Of a stretch of DNA of 61,132 nucleotides, positions 8,374-16,866 are shown one piece after another. The translations under genes were made by a program, and so were the position numbers. The stretch is taken from the NCBI GenBank assembly GCA_012798485.1, contig JAAZND010000102.1, forward strand, positions 1 to 61,132, in the 5' to 3' direction. Within the stretch, counting starts at the first letter, position 1. Each line of letters starts with the position of its first letter. The notes beneath the pieces were generated by a model. It ran no database searches and was not told the DNA's origin. It worked only from the letters and a program-made list of their open reading frames with translations. The stretch is from Candidatus Beckwithbacteria bacterium (lineage in GTDB: Bacteria > Patescibacteriota > Microgenomatia > UBA1400 > UBA1449).

Positions 8374-9543
8374 TTAATTATTGATAATGGATAAAATTGC
8401 TTTGGCAACCACCGGAATTTGTTGAAGCGACATGCCGCCAAAATTAATTCTTCCATTTTGTAATAAATAAATACCATATTTAGTTTTTAACAAAGTAATC
8501 TGGGCTGATGTTAAATCAAGCAAACTGAAAAAGCCTTTTTGCTCTAAAACATAACTAAATCGACCTTTTGTCAGCTTATTAAATAACTCTCTTCTTTTTT
8601 TAAGATTTTTACTCATTTGTGCAAGTGATTGAAGCCATTCTTTTTTATAAGTTTTATTGGTTAGAATTTTTTTAACAATTGATTCACCAAAGGCTGGAGG
8701 AGTGGAATTACTGATTCTAAATAAATAATTAAGACAAGAATCAATGGCAAATCTCTCTTTTTCACTTTCTGCCAACACTATTAACAAACTTGTGCGATGC
8801 TGATACAAAGTCATATTTTTGGAAAAAGAAAAATTGATAGCCATTTTTATTTTATTTTCGAGTAAATATCTTCCGGAAAAACAATCGGTCTCAAAATCAT
8901 CACCAAGCCCAATGTAGGCTGAATCAAGCAAAATGGTATTATTATATTTTTTAAACAATTTAGTCAATTCTACCCATTCTGCTTCACTGGGATTAACACA
9001 AGTTGGATTATGTGTTGGTCCCCCTTGAAATAAAATAAAAGCATTGGGATTTTCTCTCATTGCTTTTTTTAAAGCGGTAAAATTAAATTTTTTATTTTTA
9101 TTAAGTTGAGGGAAATGGATAATTTTAAAACCAAAATTTTTAAAAATTTTATTATGATTATCCCAAGTAGGGTCACTCAAAATAATAGTTGGTTTTTTAA
9201 AATTGAGAGCAATCAAATTTGCCCAAACATAAATCCCGTTGGTTCCTCCGGTCACTCCCTGCTTTGCTAAAAGATGATTATATTTTTTATATAATTTGTC
9301 GCCTAGAACCAATTTAGTTGATTCTTCGATAAATTCCAAATCTCCTTTGATTGGCAAATAATTAAAATTGCTGCGATCTAATTCTGATACTACTTTAGCT
9401 ACAGTTGGAATCACAAAAGTTTTACCATCATTATCAAGATAAATACCAATGCTGGCATTAATTTTATCCGTTCTTTTGTCATCTTGATATTCATCATTTA
9501 AACTAAAAATTGTATCTGGTTCAATGACTTTGTATTTGCTCAT
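8374..9543 (-). CDS. Class I aminotransferase, aspartate/aromatic aminotransferase-like
   Basis: A 389-residue fold-type-I PLP enzyme. The PLP lysine lies in FSFSKNMTLYQHR near residue 240, matching the S-x-x-K-N-x-x-L-Y signature of AspC/TyrB-type aminotransferases. The Asn and Asp/Tyr that position PLP are in FQGGPTHNPT and LLDSAYIGLG. Its start overlaps the stop of the GNAT-DegT fusion (ATGA), and its stop abuts the ThDP gene, so all three are co-translated. In a sugar locus it may supply or consume an alpha-keto acid (for example pyruvate or oxaloacetate) for its neighbours. A free amino-acid substrate is more likely than a nucleotide sugar. Confidence 0.85.
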   Translation of the reverse strand: MSKYKVIEPDTIFSLNDEYQDDKRTDKINASIGIYLDNDGKTFVIPTVAKVVSELDRSNFNYLPIKGDLEFIEESTKLVLGDKLYKKYNHLLAKQGVTGGTNGIYVWANLIALNFKKPTIILSDPTWDNHNKIFKNFGFKIIHFPQLNKNKKFNFTALKKAMRENPNAFILFQGGPTHNPTCVNPSEAEWVELTKLFKKYNNTILLDSAYIGLGDDFETDCFSGRYLLENKIKMAINFSFSKNMTLYQHRTSLLIVLAESEKERFAIDSCLNYLFRISNSTPPAFGESIVKKILTNKTYKKEWLQSLAQMSKNLKKRRELFNKLTKGRFSYVLEQKGFFSLLDLTSAQITLLKTKYGIYLLQNGRINFGGMSLQQIPVVAKAILSIINN

Positions 9544-11312
9544 TTAATTAAACTGACCAAAACATCGCAAACAAAATCGATATCTTTTTCAGTTAGATTA
9601 GCGGCTGACGGAAGATTGAAACCATTTTTTTCTACCTCACTGGCTACTGGATTTTTTAATAATTTTAAATTTTTATAAACGGGAAAACGACTCATTCTAG
9701 GGAAAGTCTCTCGTCCATGAATATTATATTCTCGCATTTTGGCAATCAATTCATTTCTGGAAATTTTCTTAGATTTGAGTAAAACTCCAGGATAACAGTA
9801 ATTGGACCGAGTGCCTTTTGGCTCAACAATTAATTCTAATTCTTTGATATCTTTTAATCTTTCATAATACCAAGAGAAAATTTTTCTTTTAATCTGAACT
9901 AATTCTTCTATTCTTTCCACTTGGGCGCGAGCCAAAGCAGCTGTCACATTCGCCATTTGATATTCGTACCCCAGAATATCACACCAAAAATTGGCCAATC
10001 GATTTGTTCTTCCCATATTACTTAACAGAATTGCCTGTTCATACATCTCTTTACTATTGGTTAAAAACATACCGCCTTCTCCAGAAGCAGCAATTTTTGC
10101 TCCATGGAAAGAAATACAACCGACATCACCAAAAGAACCAGCTTTTTTATTTTTATAAAGTGTGCCAAGAGCAGGAGCTGAATCTTCCACAATTTTTAAA
10201 TTATATTTTTTGGCAATTTTTTTGATTGCATCCCAATCAGCTGATTGGCCAAATGAATCTACCACCATAATCCCTTTAGTCTTTTTAGTAATCGCTTTTT
10301 CGATCGCCTTAGGATCAATACACCAAGTTTTGGGATCAATATCAACAAAAATTGGAGTTGCGCCGGTATAATTAATAACATAAGCTGTGGCTACCCAACT
10401 AAAATCGGTACAGATCACTTCATCACCTTTTTTAAAGCCACAAGTTAGACAAGCCAAATGCAAAGAATGAGTGGCACAAAAACCGGCAAGAGCATATTTG
10501 ACTCCTATATAATCTGCAATAGTTTTTTCTAAAGCCTTGATATCTTTATCAAACGTTTCATAAAAACCATGCTTCACGCCGTCAATCACATAATCAATTT
10601 CTTTTTTAGTAATCGATGGACCAGCAAAACTAATTTTTTTGTCTGATCTTTTAAATTGGGGTTTAATGTTTGTTTGTTTGAGTTTCATATAGATTTCATA
10701 TTTGTTTATAACTTTTTTATAACCTTTTGGAGCAGGAATCCATTCAGGAAATCCTTTCTCGTTAACTTGAATTAAGGGAACTTTTTTAAATTCCACAAAT
10801 CCAAGCTTTTGATACAAATTAAGAGCTTTTTCATTATTAGAAAATGTTTGCAAGGTATAATTTTTTAAACCCAATTCTTTTTTTCCCCAGGCTAACATAT
10901 AAGAAATAGCATTGCCCATAATCCCAGGATATTTTTCCACTCCTCGAACAATGTTATCGATTTCACAAGTCAAATTTTTAAAATCAAAACGGAATAAACC
11001 AATATGTCCAATAAATTCTCCTTTGACTTTAATTATAAAAAGCAAACGATCAGGAGTGTTAATAAGTCTTTCTTCAAGCCATTTTTTAGTTCCGGGAATA
11101 GTCACTTTAAATTGAGAAGGAAACCAGATTTCATGCTTTTTGCGCCAGTTGGCTAAAAGCTTGACAATTTGAGGTTTATTTATGCAGTCTTGAGTAATAA
11201 AAAGCAGTTCATATTTTTGCTTTTCAAAAACACCATCTATTTTTATTTCACCAAAAGTATTATTTTTAAATTTAGAAATCTGTTGAATTATTTGTTTTCT
11301 ATTCGGCTTCAT
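9540..11312 (-). CDS. GNAT acetyltransferase-DegT/DnrJ/EryC1 aminotransferase fusion
   Basis: A 590-residue two-domain protein. Residues about 15-200 are a GNAT N-acyltransferase: FIGHIGLFRF, then NNEKALNLYQKLGF, as in RimJ/PseH-like sugar acetyltransferases. Residues about 215-590 are a DegT/DnrJ/EryC1 sugar aminotransferase with GDEVICTDFSWVATAY, the Asp in VEDSAPALG and the PLP lysine in FHGAKIAASGEGG near residue 405. The domain order suggests a single protein that aminates a keto-sugar nucleotide and then N-acylates the new amine. It is the first gene of a three-gene minus-strand operon and is divergent from rfbH with only 19 nt between. The nucleotide sugar is not determined. Confidence 0.88.
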   Translation of the reverse strand: MKPNRKQIIQQISKFKNNTFGEIKIDGVFEKQKYELLFITQDCINKPQIVKLLANWRKKHEIWFPSQFKVTIPGTKKWLEERLINTPDRLLFIIKVKGEFIGHIGLFRFDFKNLTCEIDNIVRGVEKYPGIMGNAISYMLAWGKKELGLKNYTLQTFSNNEKALNLYQKLGFVEFKKVPLIQVNEKGFPEWIPAPKGYKKVINKYEIYMKLKQTNIKPQFKRSDKKISFAGPSITKKEIDYVIDGVKHGFYETFDKDIKALEKTIADYIGVKYALAGFCATHSLHLACLTCGFKKGDEVICTDFSWVATAYVINYTGATPIFVDIDPKTWCIDPKAIEKAITKKTKGIMVVDSFGQSADWDAIKKIAKKYNLKIVEDSAPALGTLYKNKKAGSFGDVGCISFHGAKIAASGEGGMFLTNSKEMYEQAILLSNMGRTNRLANFWCDILGYEYQMANVTAALARAQVERIEELVQIKRKIFSWYYERLKDIKELELIVEPKGTRSNYCYPGVLLKSKKISRNELIAKMREYNIHGRETFPRMSRFPVYKNLKLLKNPVASEVEKNGFNLPSAANLTEKDIDFVCDVLVSLIK

Positions 11313-11331
11313 AGTTTAGAGTAAATATAAC

Positions 11332-12660
11332 ATGAAAAAAAAGATAAGCAAATACTGTCTAAAATATTTTTCAAAATACTCTCATATACATCTCAGTTTT
11401 TATGGTAAACTAAAAAAGTTTATGCAAAATAAAAAGTATATTCCAGTTTCAGGCAAGGTTTTTAATCAAGAAGAAATTGATAATGCAATAGAAGCAGCCA
11501 AAGATTGTTGGTGGACTGAAGGCAAATTTAGTAAAACTTTTGAAAACGATTTTAAAAAATTTTTAGGAGTGAAGTATGTTTCTTTAGTCAATTCTGGATC
11601 AAGTGCTAACCTTCTTGCTCTTGCCTGCCTTACTTCTGAAATTTTTGGCGATAAAAAACTAAAAGCAGGAGATGAATTTATCACTACTCCTGTTGCTTTT
11701 CCTACAACTGTTAATCCGGGAATTCAATATGGACTAAAACCGGTTTTTATCGATGCTTGTGTGAATACTTTAAATATTGATGTCAAACAAATCGAAAAAG
11801 CGATTAGTAAAAAAACCAGATTGATTATGCTTGCCCACACTCTTGGTTTTTCTTACAATCTAAAAGAAATTTTAAAATTGGTCAAAAAATATAAGCTCTG
11901 GTTTATTGAAGATTGTTGTGATGCACTTGGATCAAAATATAATGACAAATTCTTAGGCACTTTTGGTCACTTGGCTACTTTCAGTTTTTATCCTGCTCAT
12001 CATATCACTATGGGCGAAGGCGGAGCTGTGATTACTAATGACCCTCTTATTCATAAATCTATACGTCAATTTAGAGATTGGGGCAGAGATTGCTGGTGTG
12101 GTACTGGCGAAGATAATACCTGTAAAAATAGATTCAAATGGAAACTAGGAGAATTACCTTTGGGCTATGATCACAAATATATTTATTCCCAAATTGGTTA
12201 TAATTTGAAACTTACAGACTTTCAGGCAGCAATTGGGGTTGCCCAGCTCAAAAAATTACCCAAATTTATCAAACAAAGAAAAACAAATTATAAAATTTTA
12301 TATGACTTTTTTAAGCAATATGAAAAATATTTTATTCTGATGAAAGAAGAAAAAAATGCCGATAATTCTTACTTTGGGTTCCCAATTATAGTAAAAGATA
12401 ACGCTCCTTTTACGAGAAATGAACTCACTGAATATTTAGAAAACAATCAAATTGCCACCAGAAATATTTTTGCTGGCAACTTACTTCGTCACCCAGCTTA
12501 CTTGAAATTAAGAAAAAATTTTAGAATAATAGGAAGTATGGAAAACGCTGACTTGATTATGAACAATGCTTTTTGGCTTGGAGTCTGGCCTGGAATAAAA
12601 AAACAAGATTACAATTTTATTTTAAAAACATTACAAAAATTTTTAAAAAAATATGAATAA
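11332..12660 (+). CDS. rfbH: CDP-4-dehydro-6-deoxyglucose 3-dehydratase (E1)
   Basis: This 442-residue PLP and iron-sulfur enzyme removes the C-3 hydroxyl of CDP-4-keto-6-deoxyglucose. It belongs to the DegT fold, but the usual PLP lysine is replaced by His in FYPAHHITMGEGG (near residue 222), the hallmark of RfbH/ColD dehydratases. The Cys-rich stretch DWGRDCWCGTGEDNTC provides candidate cluster ligands. Length and N-terminal helices match the Salmonella-type protein (about 437), supporting the first ATG. The usual reductase partner (E3, RfbI) is not in this window. The downstream GT2 overlaps by 8 nt. Confidence 0.94.
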   Translation: MKKKISKYCLKYFSKYSHIHLSFYGKLKKFMQNKKYIPVSGKVFNQEEIDNAIEAAKDCWWTEGKFSKTFENDFKKFLGVKYVSLVNSGSSANLLALACLTSEIFGDKKLKAGDEFITTPVAFPTTVNPGIQYGLKPVFIDACVNTLNIDVKQIEKAISKKTRLIMLAHTLGFSYNLKEILKLVKKYKLWFIEDCCDALGSKYNDKFLGTFGHLATFSFYPAHHITMGEGGAVITNDPLIHKSIRQFRDWGRDCWCGTGEDNTCKNRFKWKLGELPLGYDHKYIYSQIGYNLKLTDFQAAIGVAQLKKLPKFIKQRKTNYKILYDFFKQYEKYFILMKEEKNADNSYFGFPIIVKDNAPFTRNELTEYLENNQIATRNIFAGNLLRHPAYLKLRKNFRIIGSMENADLIMNNAFWLGVWPGIKKQDYNFILKTLQKFLKKYE

Positions 12661-13591
12661 TAAACTAATTTCAGTTATTGTCGCTTGTTACAACGAAGAA
12701 GAAAATATAAAAGAAATTTATCAGCGCATTATCAAAACTTTTAAAGAAAATCCTCAGTATGATTATGAAATTATTTATGTTGACAACAATTCTATAGACA
12801 CTTCTCGAAAAATTATTCAAGATTTATGTAAAAAAGATAAAAAAGTAAAAGCCATTTATATGAGTAGAAATTTTGGTTCGCCTCAACCCAGTTTTTTAGC
12901 TGGACTTGAAAAATCTAAAGGGGATGCTGCTATCTTACTTCACGGCGATATCCAGGATCCTCCAGAATTAATCCCCCAATTTGCCAAACTGTGGGAAAAA
13001 GGCAATGATGTCGTTTATGGAGTTAGAACCAAAAGAAAAGGCTACAATTTTATCTGGAATTTTTATTATCATGCTTTTTACTGGATATTACAAAAAATCT
13101 CATATATCAAAATGCCTCTAGATGCTGGCGATTTTTCTTTAATGGACAGAAAAGTGATTAGAGAATTATTAAAATTAGATGAATATGATTATTATATTAG
13201 ATGCCTCAGAGCATATGTAGGTTTCAAACAAATTGGTTATGAATACGAAAGAGATCCAAGACTAAAAGGCAAATCAAATGAAAACTTATTATCAAGTTTA
13301 TGGTGGGCTAAAACGATTATTGCCAATTTTTCCTTTAAACCACTCGAGTATATTTCTTTTGTTGCACTTGCCGTTACTTTTTTCTCCTTCATTTTTATAA
13401 TCATAAATATTATTTTGTATTTTTTAAACCCTTCTTCTCCAAAAGGAATTCCAACTATAGTAATCCTTATTTCATTTCTTGGAGGTATACAACTACTCAG
13501 CCTTTCTATTATTGCTGAATACTTAGCCAAAATCTTTTTAGAAATTAAGAAAAGACCAAAATATATTATTGAAGAAACTATTAATCTCTAG
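12653..13591 (+). CDS. GT2 polyprenyl-phosphate glycosyltransferase (GtrB/ArnC-like)
   Basis: A 312-residue protein with an N-terminal GT-A domain (SVIVACYNEEENI, then LHGDIQDPPELIPQF with the donor-binding acidic residues) and two C-terminal membrane helices (about residues 235-295). This is the layout of enzymes that transfer a sugar from a nucleotide donor to undecaprenyl phosphate on the cytoplasmic face. It overlaps rfbH by 8 nt, so it may use the CDP-sugar or pass a lipid-linked sugar to a GT-C transferase. Its stop is 2 bases from the convergent GT-C gene. Confidence 0.9.
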   Translation: MNNKLISVIVACYNEEENIKEIYQRIIKTFKENPQYDYEIIYVDNNSIDTSRKIIQDLCKKDKKVKAIYMSRNFGSPQPSFLAGLEKSKGDAAILLHGDIQDPPELIPQFAKLWEKGNDVVYGVRTKRKGYNFIWNFYYHAFYWILQKISYIKMPLDAGDFSLMDRKVIRELLKLDEYDYYIRCLRAYVGFKQIGYEYERDPRLKGKSNENLLSSLWWAKTIIANFSFKPLEYISFVALAVTFFSFIFIIINIILYFLNPSSPKGIPTIVILISFLGGIQLLSLSIIAEYLAKIFLEIKKRPKYIIEETINL

Positions 13592-13593
13592 AT

Positions 13594-15153
13594 TTATTTA
13601 TAAAAAAGTATAATATCTTTTTTATTCTCTAAATCACTTTCAATAATACTTTCCTTATCCAGACCATTTTTGATTGCTATTTCTTTCCAATATTCATATG
13701 ATTTTTCCCAATAGACAGTAAAGTCTATAAACAGATAATCTGGATTAAATGCTTTAACTGCTTCTTCATTTGGAGTCTGCCAATCATTAGTAGCTTTTTT
13801 ATATAATTTTGCATTCACTGGAAGCGATGCAGAATAAAGAATATTGCTATCCTTAAAATTAATATTTGTCTGTTCTAGTTTTCTCGTAGCTCTAGAGGTA
13901 ATAAAATCCTTAAAAGAATATGCTGCTTGGATTGATTTTTGAGAAATTAGTAAATTAAAAATTACAGCTTTAATATATACAAATATTAATATCATTAAGA
14001 ATGTTAAATATAAAGCCTTATATTTAAACACTTTTTGTTTTAAGAATAAATATAAAGAAATATCAAATACATATGAGTAAAAAAATAAAGAGATTGGAAG
14101 TATTGGTATTAAATAAGCAGTAGTGCGTATTGGTCCCACTTTTAAAGTTAACCATAAAATATAAGAAATACTATATGTAGAAATTAGTGAAATGAATATA
14201 CTATTAGTATCTTTTAATTTTTTAAAGAAATTTATAATTAAAACTAAAAAAGGCGAAACTACTGTTAATAATAGTAATGGATTAATAAGATATTCTGCAA
14301 ACCACGAATTTATATTATCTCTCATGCTAGCAGAGGTCATACTAAACATTTCTCTTTGTCTTGCTATAAATAAGGAGGTTTGAATAAAAATATAAGGATG
14401 TATTAAAAAAGTTAAAAATAAAAATATTATTCCTGAAGTTAGATATACATAGATTAATTTCTGTAAATTCTGTCTCACATTCTCTTTTAGAGTAAAAATA
14501 AATCCTAAAAATAATGGAAAAATAATAAAAATATGCGGTTGTTTACAAAGAAATGCTAGTCCTCCAAAAATATTAGCTAGAATAATATTTTTTAATAATT
14601 TGGGGTTTTGCAAATAATAAAATAAATAATTAAAACAAATAAGAGAAAATAATAAACCTAAAATGTCAGGTTTAATATGAAAAGTGTAATGTAAAAAAGG
14701 AGTAAATAAACAAAAAAGAGTTAGATAAATTATTTTACTAATCTGATATTTTAAGATTTTGTTTAAGAGATTAAAAGCACTAATTAAACAACCTAAAGCA
14801 ACTATAAAGTTAAAAAGCTTAGCCGTTAAAGCAAAAATTTCTGCATTTTCAAAAGAGATCTTTAATAATATTGAAATAGCACTAAAAATCCAAAATAAAA
14901 TGCTATTAAATGGGAATCCATAATACGCAGTATGATATGGAATATTTTGATTATAATAAGAGTCTGGTTTAGATGTATCTGATAACTGTAAAATACTACT
15001 TAAAATTGAGCCGCTATCTATGTGTTCAGCAAAAACCACATTAAGATTTTGATTATTTTGAAAACATGCTGGTAAAATAAACCAACAAAAACCTATTATA
15101 TATAATATTAAAACCCAATATTTATTTATTAATTCGATTATGTTATTTTTCAT
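13594..15153 (-). CDS. Polytopic membrane protein, GT-C glycosyltransferase-like
   Basis: A 519-residue protein with about 11-12 hydrophobic segments. The first extracytoplasmic loop holds acidic residues (FAEHIDSGSIL, Glu43 and Asp46) where GT-C enzymes keep their catalytic Asp/Glu. LFTPFLHYTFHIKPDILGLL and GLAFLCKQPHIFIIFPLFL are typical of dolichyl-phosphate-sugar-dependent transferases. No stronger family signature is seen. It is convergent with the GtrB-like GT2 (2-nt gap), a natural source of lipid-linked donor. Codon use is more AT-rich than in rfbH. Confidence 0.72.
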   Translation of the reverse strand: MKNNIIELINKYWVLILYIIGFCWFILPACFQNNQNLNVVFAEHIDSGSILSSILQLSDTSKPDSYYNQNIPYHTAYYGFPFNSILFWIFSAISILLKISFENAEIFALTAKLFNFIVALGCLISAFNLLNKILKYQISKIIYLTLFCLFTPFLHYTFHIKPDILGLLFSLICFNYLFYYLQNPKLLKNIILANIFGGLAFLCKQPHIFIIFPLFLGFIFTLKENVRQNLQKLIYVYLTSGIIFLFLTFLIHPYIFIQTSLFIARQREMFSMTSASMRDNINSWFAEYLINPLLLLTVVSPFLVLIINFFKKLKDTNSIFISLISTYSISYILWLTLKVGPIRTTAYLIPILPISLFFYSYVFDISLYLFLKQKVFKYKALYLTFLMILIFVYIKAVIFNLLISQKSIQAAYSFKDFITSRATRKLEQTNINFKDSNILYSASLPVNAKLYKKATNDWQTPNEEAVKAFNPDYLFIDFTVYWEKSYEYWKEIAIKNGLDKESIIESDLENKKDIILFYK

Positions 15154-15221
15154 TTACTATATTTTATATAATTTAAGATAGTAATATAATTATTCTACAT
15201 ATTAAATCTACTAATGTAAAA
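15154..15221. promoter_or_regulatory. Divergent intergenic region, putative promoters
   Basis: A 68-bp spacer between divergent genes, almost pure A/T. On the plus strand a TATAAT lies near 15184-15189, about 30 bases before the acetyltransferase ATG, with only a poor -35. On the minus strand TATATAAAAT lies within 10 bases of the GT-C ATG. It is AT-rich enough that such matches may be chance. Confidence 0.3.
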
Positions 15222-15791
15222 ATGGGAAAAAATAATATTTTTATTCACCCAACTGCTATAGTGGATACAACAAACATTGGAGAAAAATCAAAAATCTGGG
15301 CTTTTGTTCATATCTTGAAAGGTGCTAAAATTGGAAATAATGCTAATATTTGTGATCATTGTTTTATAGAAAATGAAGTAAATATAGGTAATAATGTCAC
15401 AATTAAATGTGGTGTCTGGATCTGGGATGGATTAACTATTGAAAATAATGTTTTCATTGGGCCAAGTGTTGTTTTTACAAATGACTTGTATCCAAGAAGT
15501 AAAAATATTCATTACAACAAAAAAAAGACAACTCTTAAAGAGGGGTGTTCTATAGGAGCTAATGCAACCATACTTGCAGGTATTACTATAGGAAAACATG
15601 CTATGATAGGTGCGGGATCAGTGATCACAAAAAATGTCAATGATTTTGAAATAGTTTATGGCAACCCTGCAAGACAAAAAGGGTTTGTCTGCAAATGTGG
15701 AGAAAAAATAAAATTTGATAATAATCTTTTTGTTTGTAAATGCGGAGAAAGCTTTAAAAAAGAAAATAACTTTATTAAAAATATCAATTAA
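15222..15791 (+). CDS. Left-handed beta-helix sugar N-acetyltransferase (QdtC/FdtC/WlbB-like)
   Basis: A 189-residue hexapeptide-repeat protein. Repeats of the I-G-x-x-x form run from about residue 10 to 150 (IHPTAIVDTTNIGEKSKIW, ANICDHCFIENEVNIG), with FTNDLYPRSK near residue 90, a signature of the QdtC/WlbB group that acetylates 3-amino sugars on dTDP or UDP. The catalytic His is probably in NICDHCFIE. The C-terminus holds CKCGEKI and CKCGESF, a possible zinc-binding tail found in some relatives. With the FdtA-like isomerase and FdtB-like aminotransferase of this window it would finish a 3-acetamido-3,6-dideoxyhexose. Confidence 0.85.
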   Translation: MGKNNIFIHPTAIVDTTNIGEKSKIWAFVHILKGAKIGNNANICDHCFIENEVNIGNNVTIKCGVWIWDGLTIENNVFIGPSVVFTNDLYPRSKNIHYNKKKTTLKEGCSIGANATILAGITIGKHAMIGAGSVITKNVNDFEIVYGNPARQKGFVCKCGEKIKFDNNLFVCKCGESFKKENNFIKNIN

Positions 15792-15801
15792 GTTTTTTAT
15801 C

Positions 15802-16866
15802 TTATTTTTCCTTATTAAGGAATTTTCTTATTATTTTTCTAAATTTTGTATCTTTATAGTTTATTTTTTGAGATTTACTATCAAAATTTATCTTATTTAC
15901 CAAACTAATAATATCTTTATATTGAATCGAGTAAAGAGAATTTAATAACTTTAAATTTTTGGTATCTTTAATAAAGTTTAAAATAGTTTCATATCCCCAT
16001 TTTTGACGTATCTGATCATCTGTTTTAAGAGCTATTTTCCCCAAAAAATAGGGAATAGTTTCTCTTGTTGGTTTTCCAAAAACTTTAAAATCTTGACTAA
16101 ATACTTTGATAAATAAATTAATATCCATTTTTAAAAAATTATCTAAAACAAATGGTAGCTCTAAATTCTGACGTAAAATCGACAGATTACTATGATTATC
16201 TATTTGGCTCCCATTGATCATTTGTCGATATTTAACTAATGGCTTTTGATAAATATAAATTTTATTTTTTAAAAGTGTTCTGACATGGAAATCATAGTCT
16301 TGAGTTTGAAGTAATGCTGGATTAAAAAAACCAATTTGTTTTAAAATAGATTTTCTAATAATTTCTCCAGGAGCTGGTAATCTATTCCCATAGATAAACA
16401 TTTCTCTTATAAGCTGAAATCTATTTGTATTTTTAAATTTCAAAATTTTTTGTAATTATTTATCTTTCAAAAGATGATTATTTTCATCTATTCCTTCTAA
16501 CTGAAAAAATAATGCATTATATTGTTTGTTTTTTTCTAAATAATTAATTCCTTCCTGTAAATAAGTTGGACAAACTTCATCGTCTGAAGCTATAAAAACA
16601 ATATATTCCCCTACACTATTTTTTATTCCATCATTAAAACCAATTGATGGTCCCATATTATAATGATGTTCAATTATTTTAATTCGAGAATCTTTATAAG
16701 ATTTAATAATATTTAAAGTATTGTCTAAAGATCTATCGTCAATAATTATCAACTCAAAGTCAGTAAAAGTTTGAGCTAAAATACTATTAAGAAATTTAGC
16801 CACATATTTTTCATGAAGATAGCTTGGAGAAATGATAGATACTTTCGGTTTATTCTTAGAATTCAT
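15802..16866 (-). pseudogene. GT2 glycosyltransferase interrupted by in-frame TAA
   Basis: Two adjacent pieces in the same frame make one GT2 of about 353 residues. The first (16456-16866) has the GT-A start VSIISPSYLHEKYVAKF and the DDE/SDDE donor motifs (IASDDEVCPTYLQ). It ends with the stop TAA at 16456-16458. Four codons later the same frame resumes (TTG at 16443) with NTNRFQLIREMFIYGN and the acceptor-side QDYDFHVRTL. The join falls in the loop where relatives have an N-R-F-x-x-L-R segment, so the break is a single nonsense codon. It could be a mutation, an assembly error, or a split gene translated by reinitiation. Its start overlaps the FdtB-like gene by 11 nt. Confidence 0.8.

Noticed and set aside
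16456..16458. Stop-codon reassignment (UAA read as sense) to explain interrupted genes
   Set aside because: TAA ends many clearly complete genes here (for example rfbF, rfbG and acyP neighbours), and TGA is also a normal stop, so neither UAA nor UGA recoding fits.
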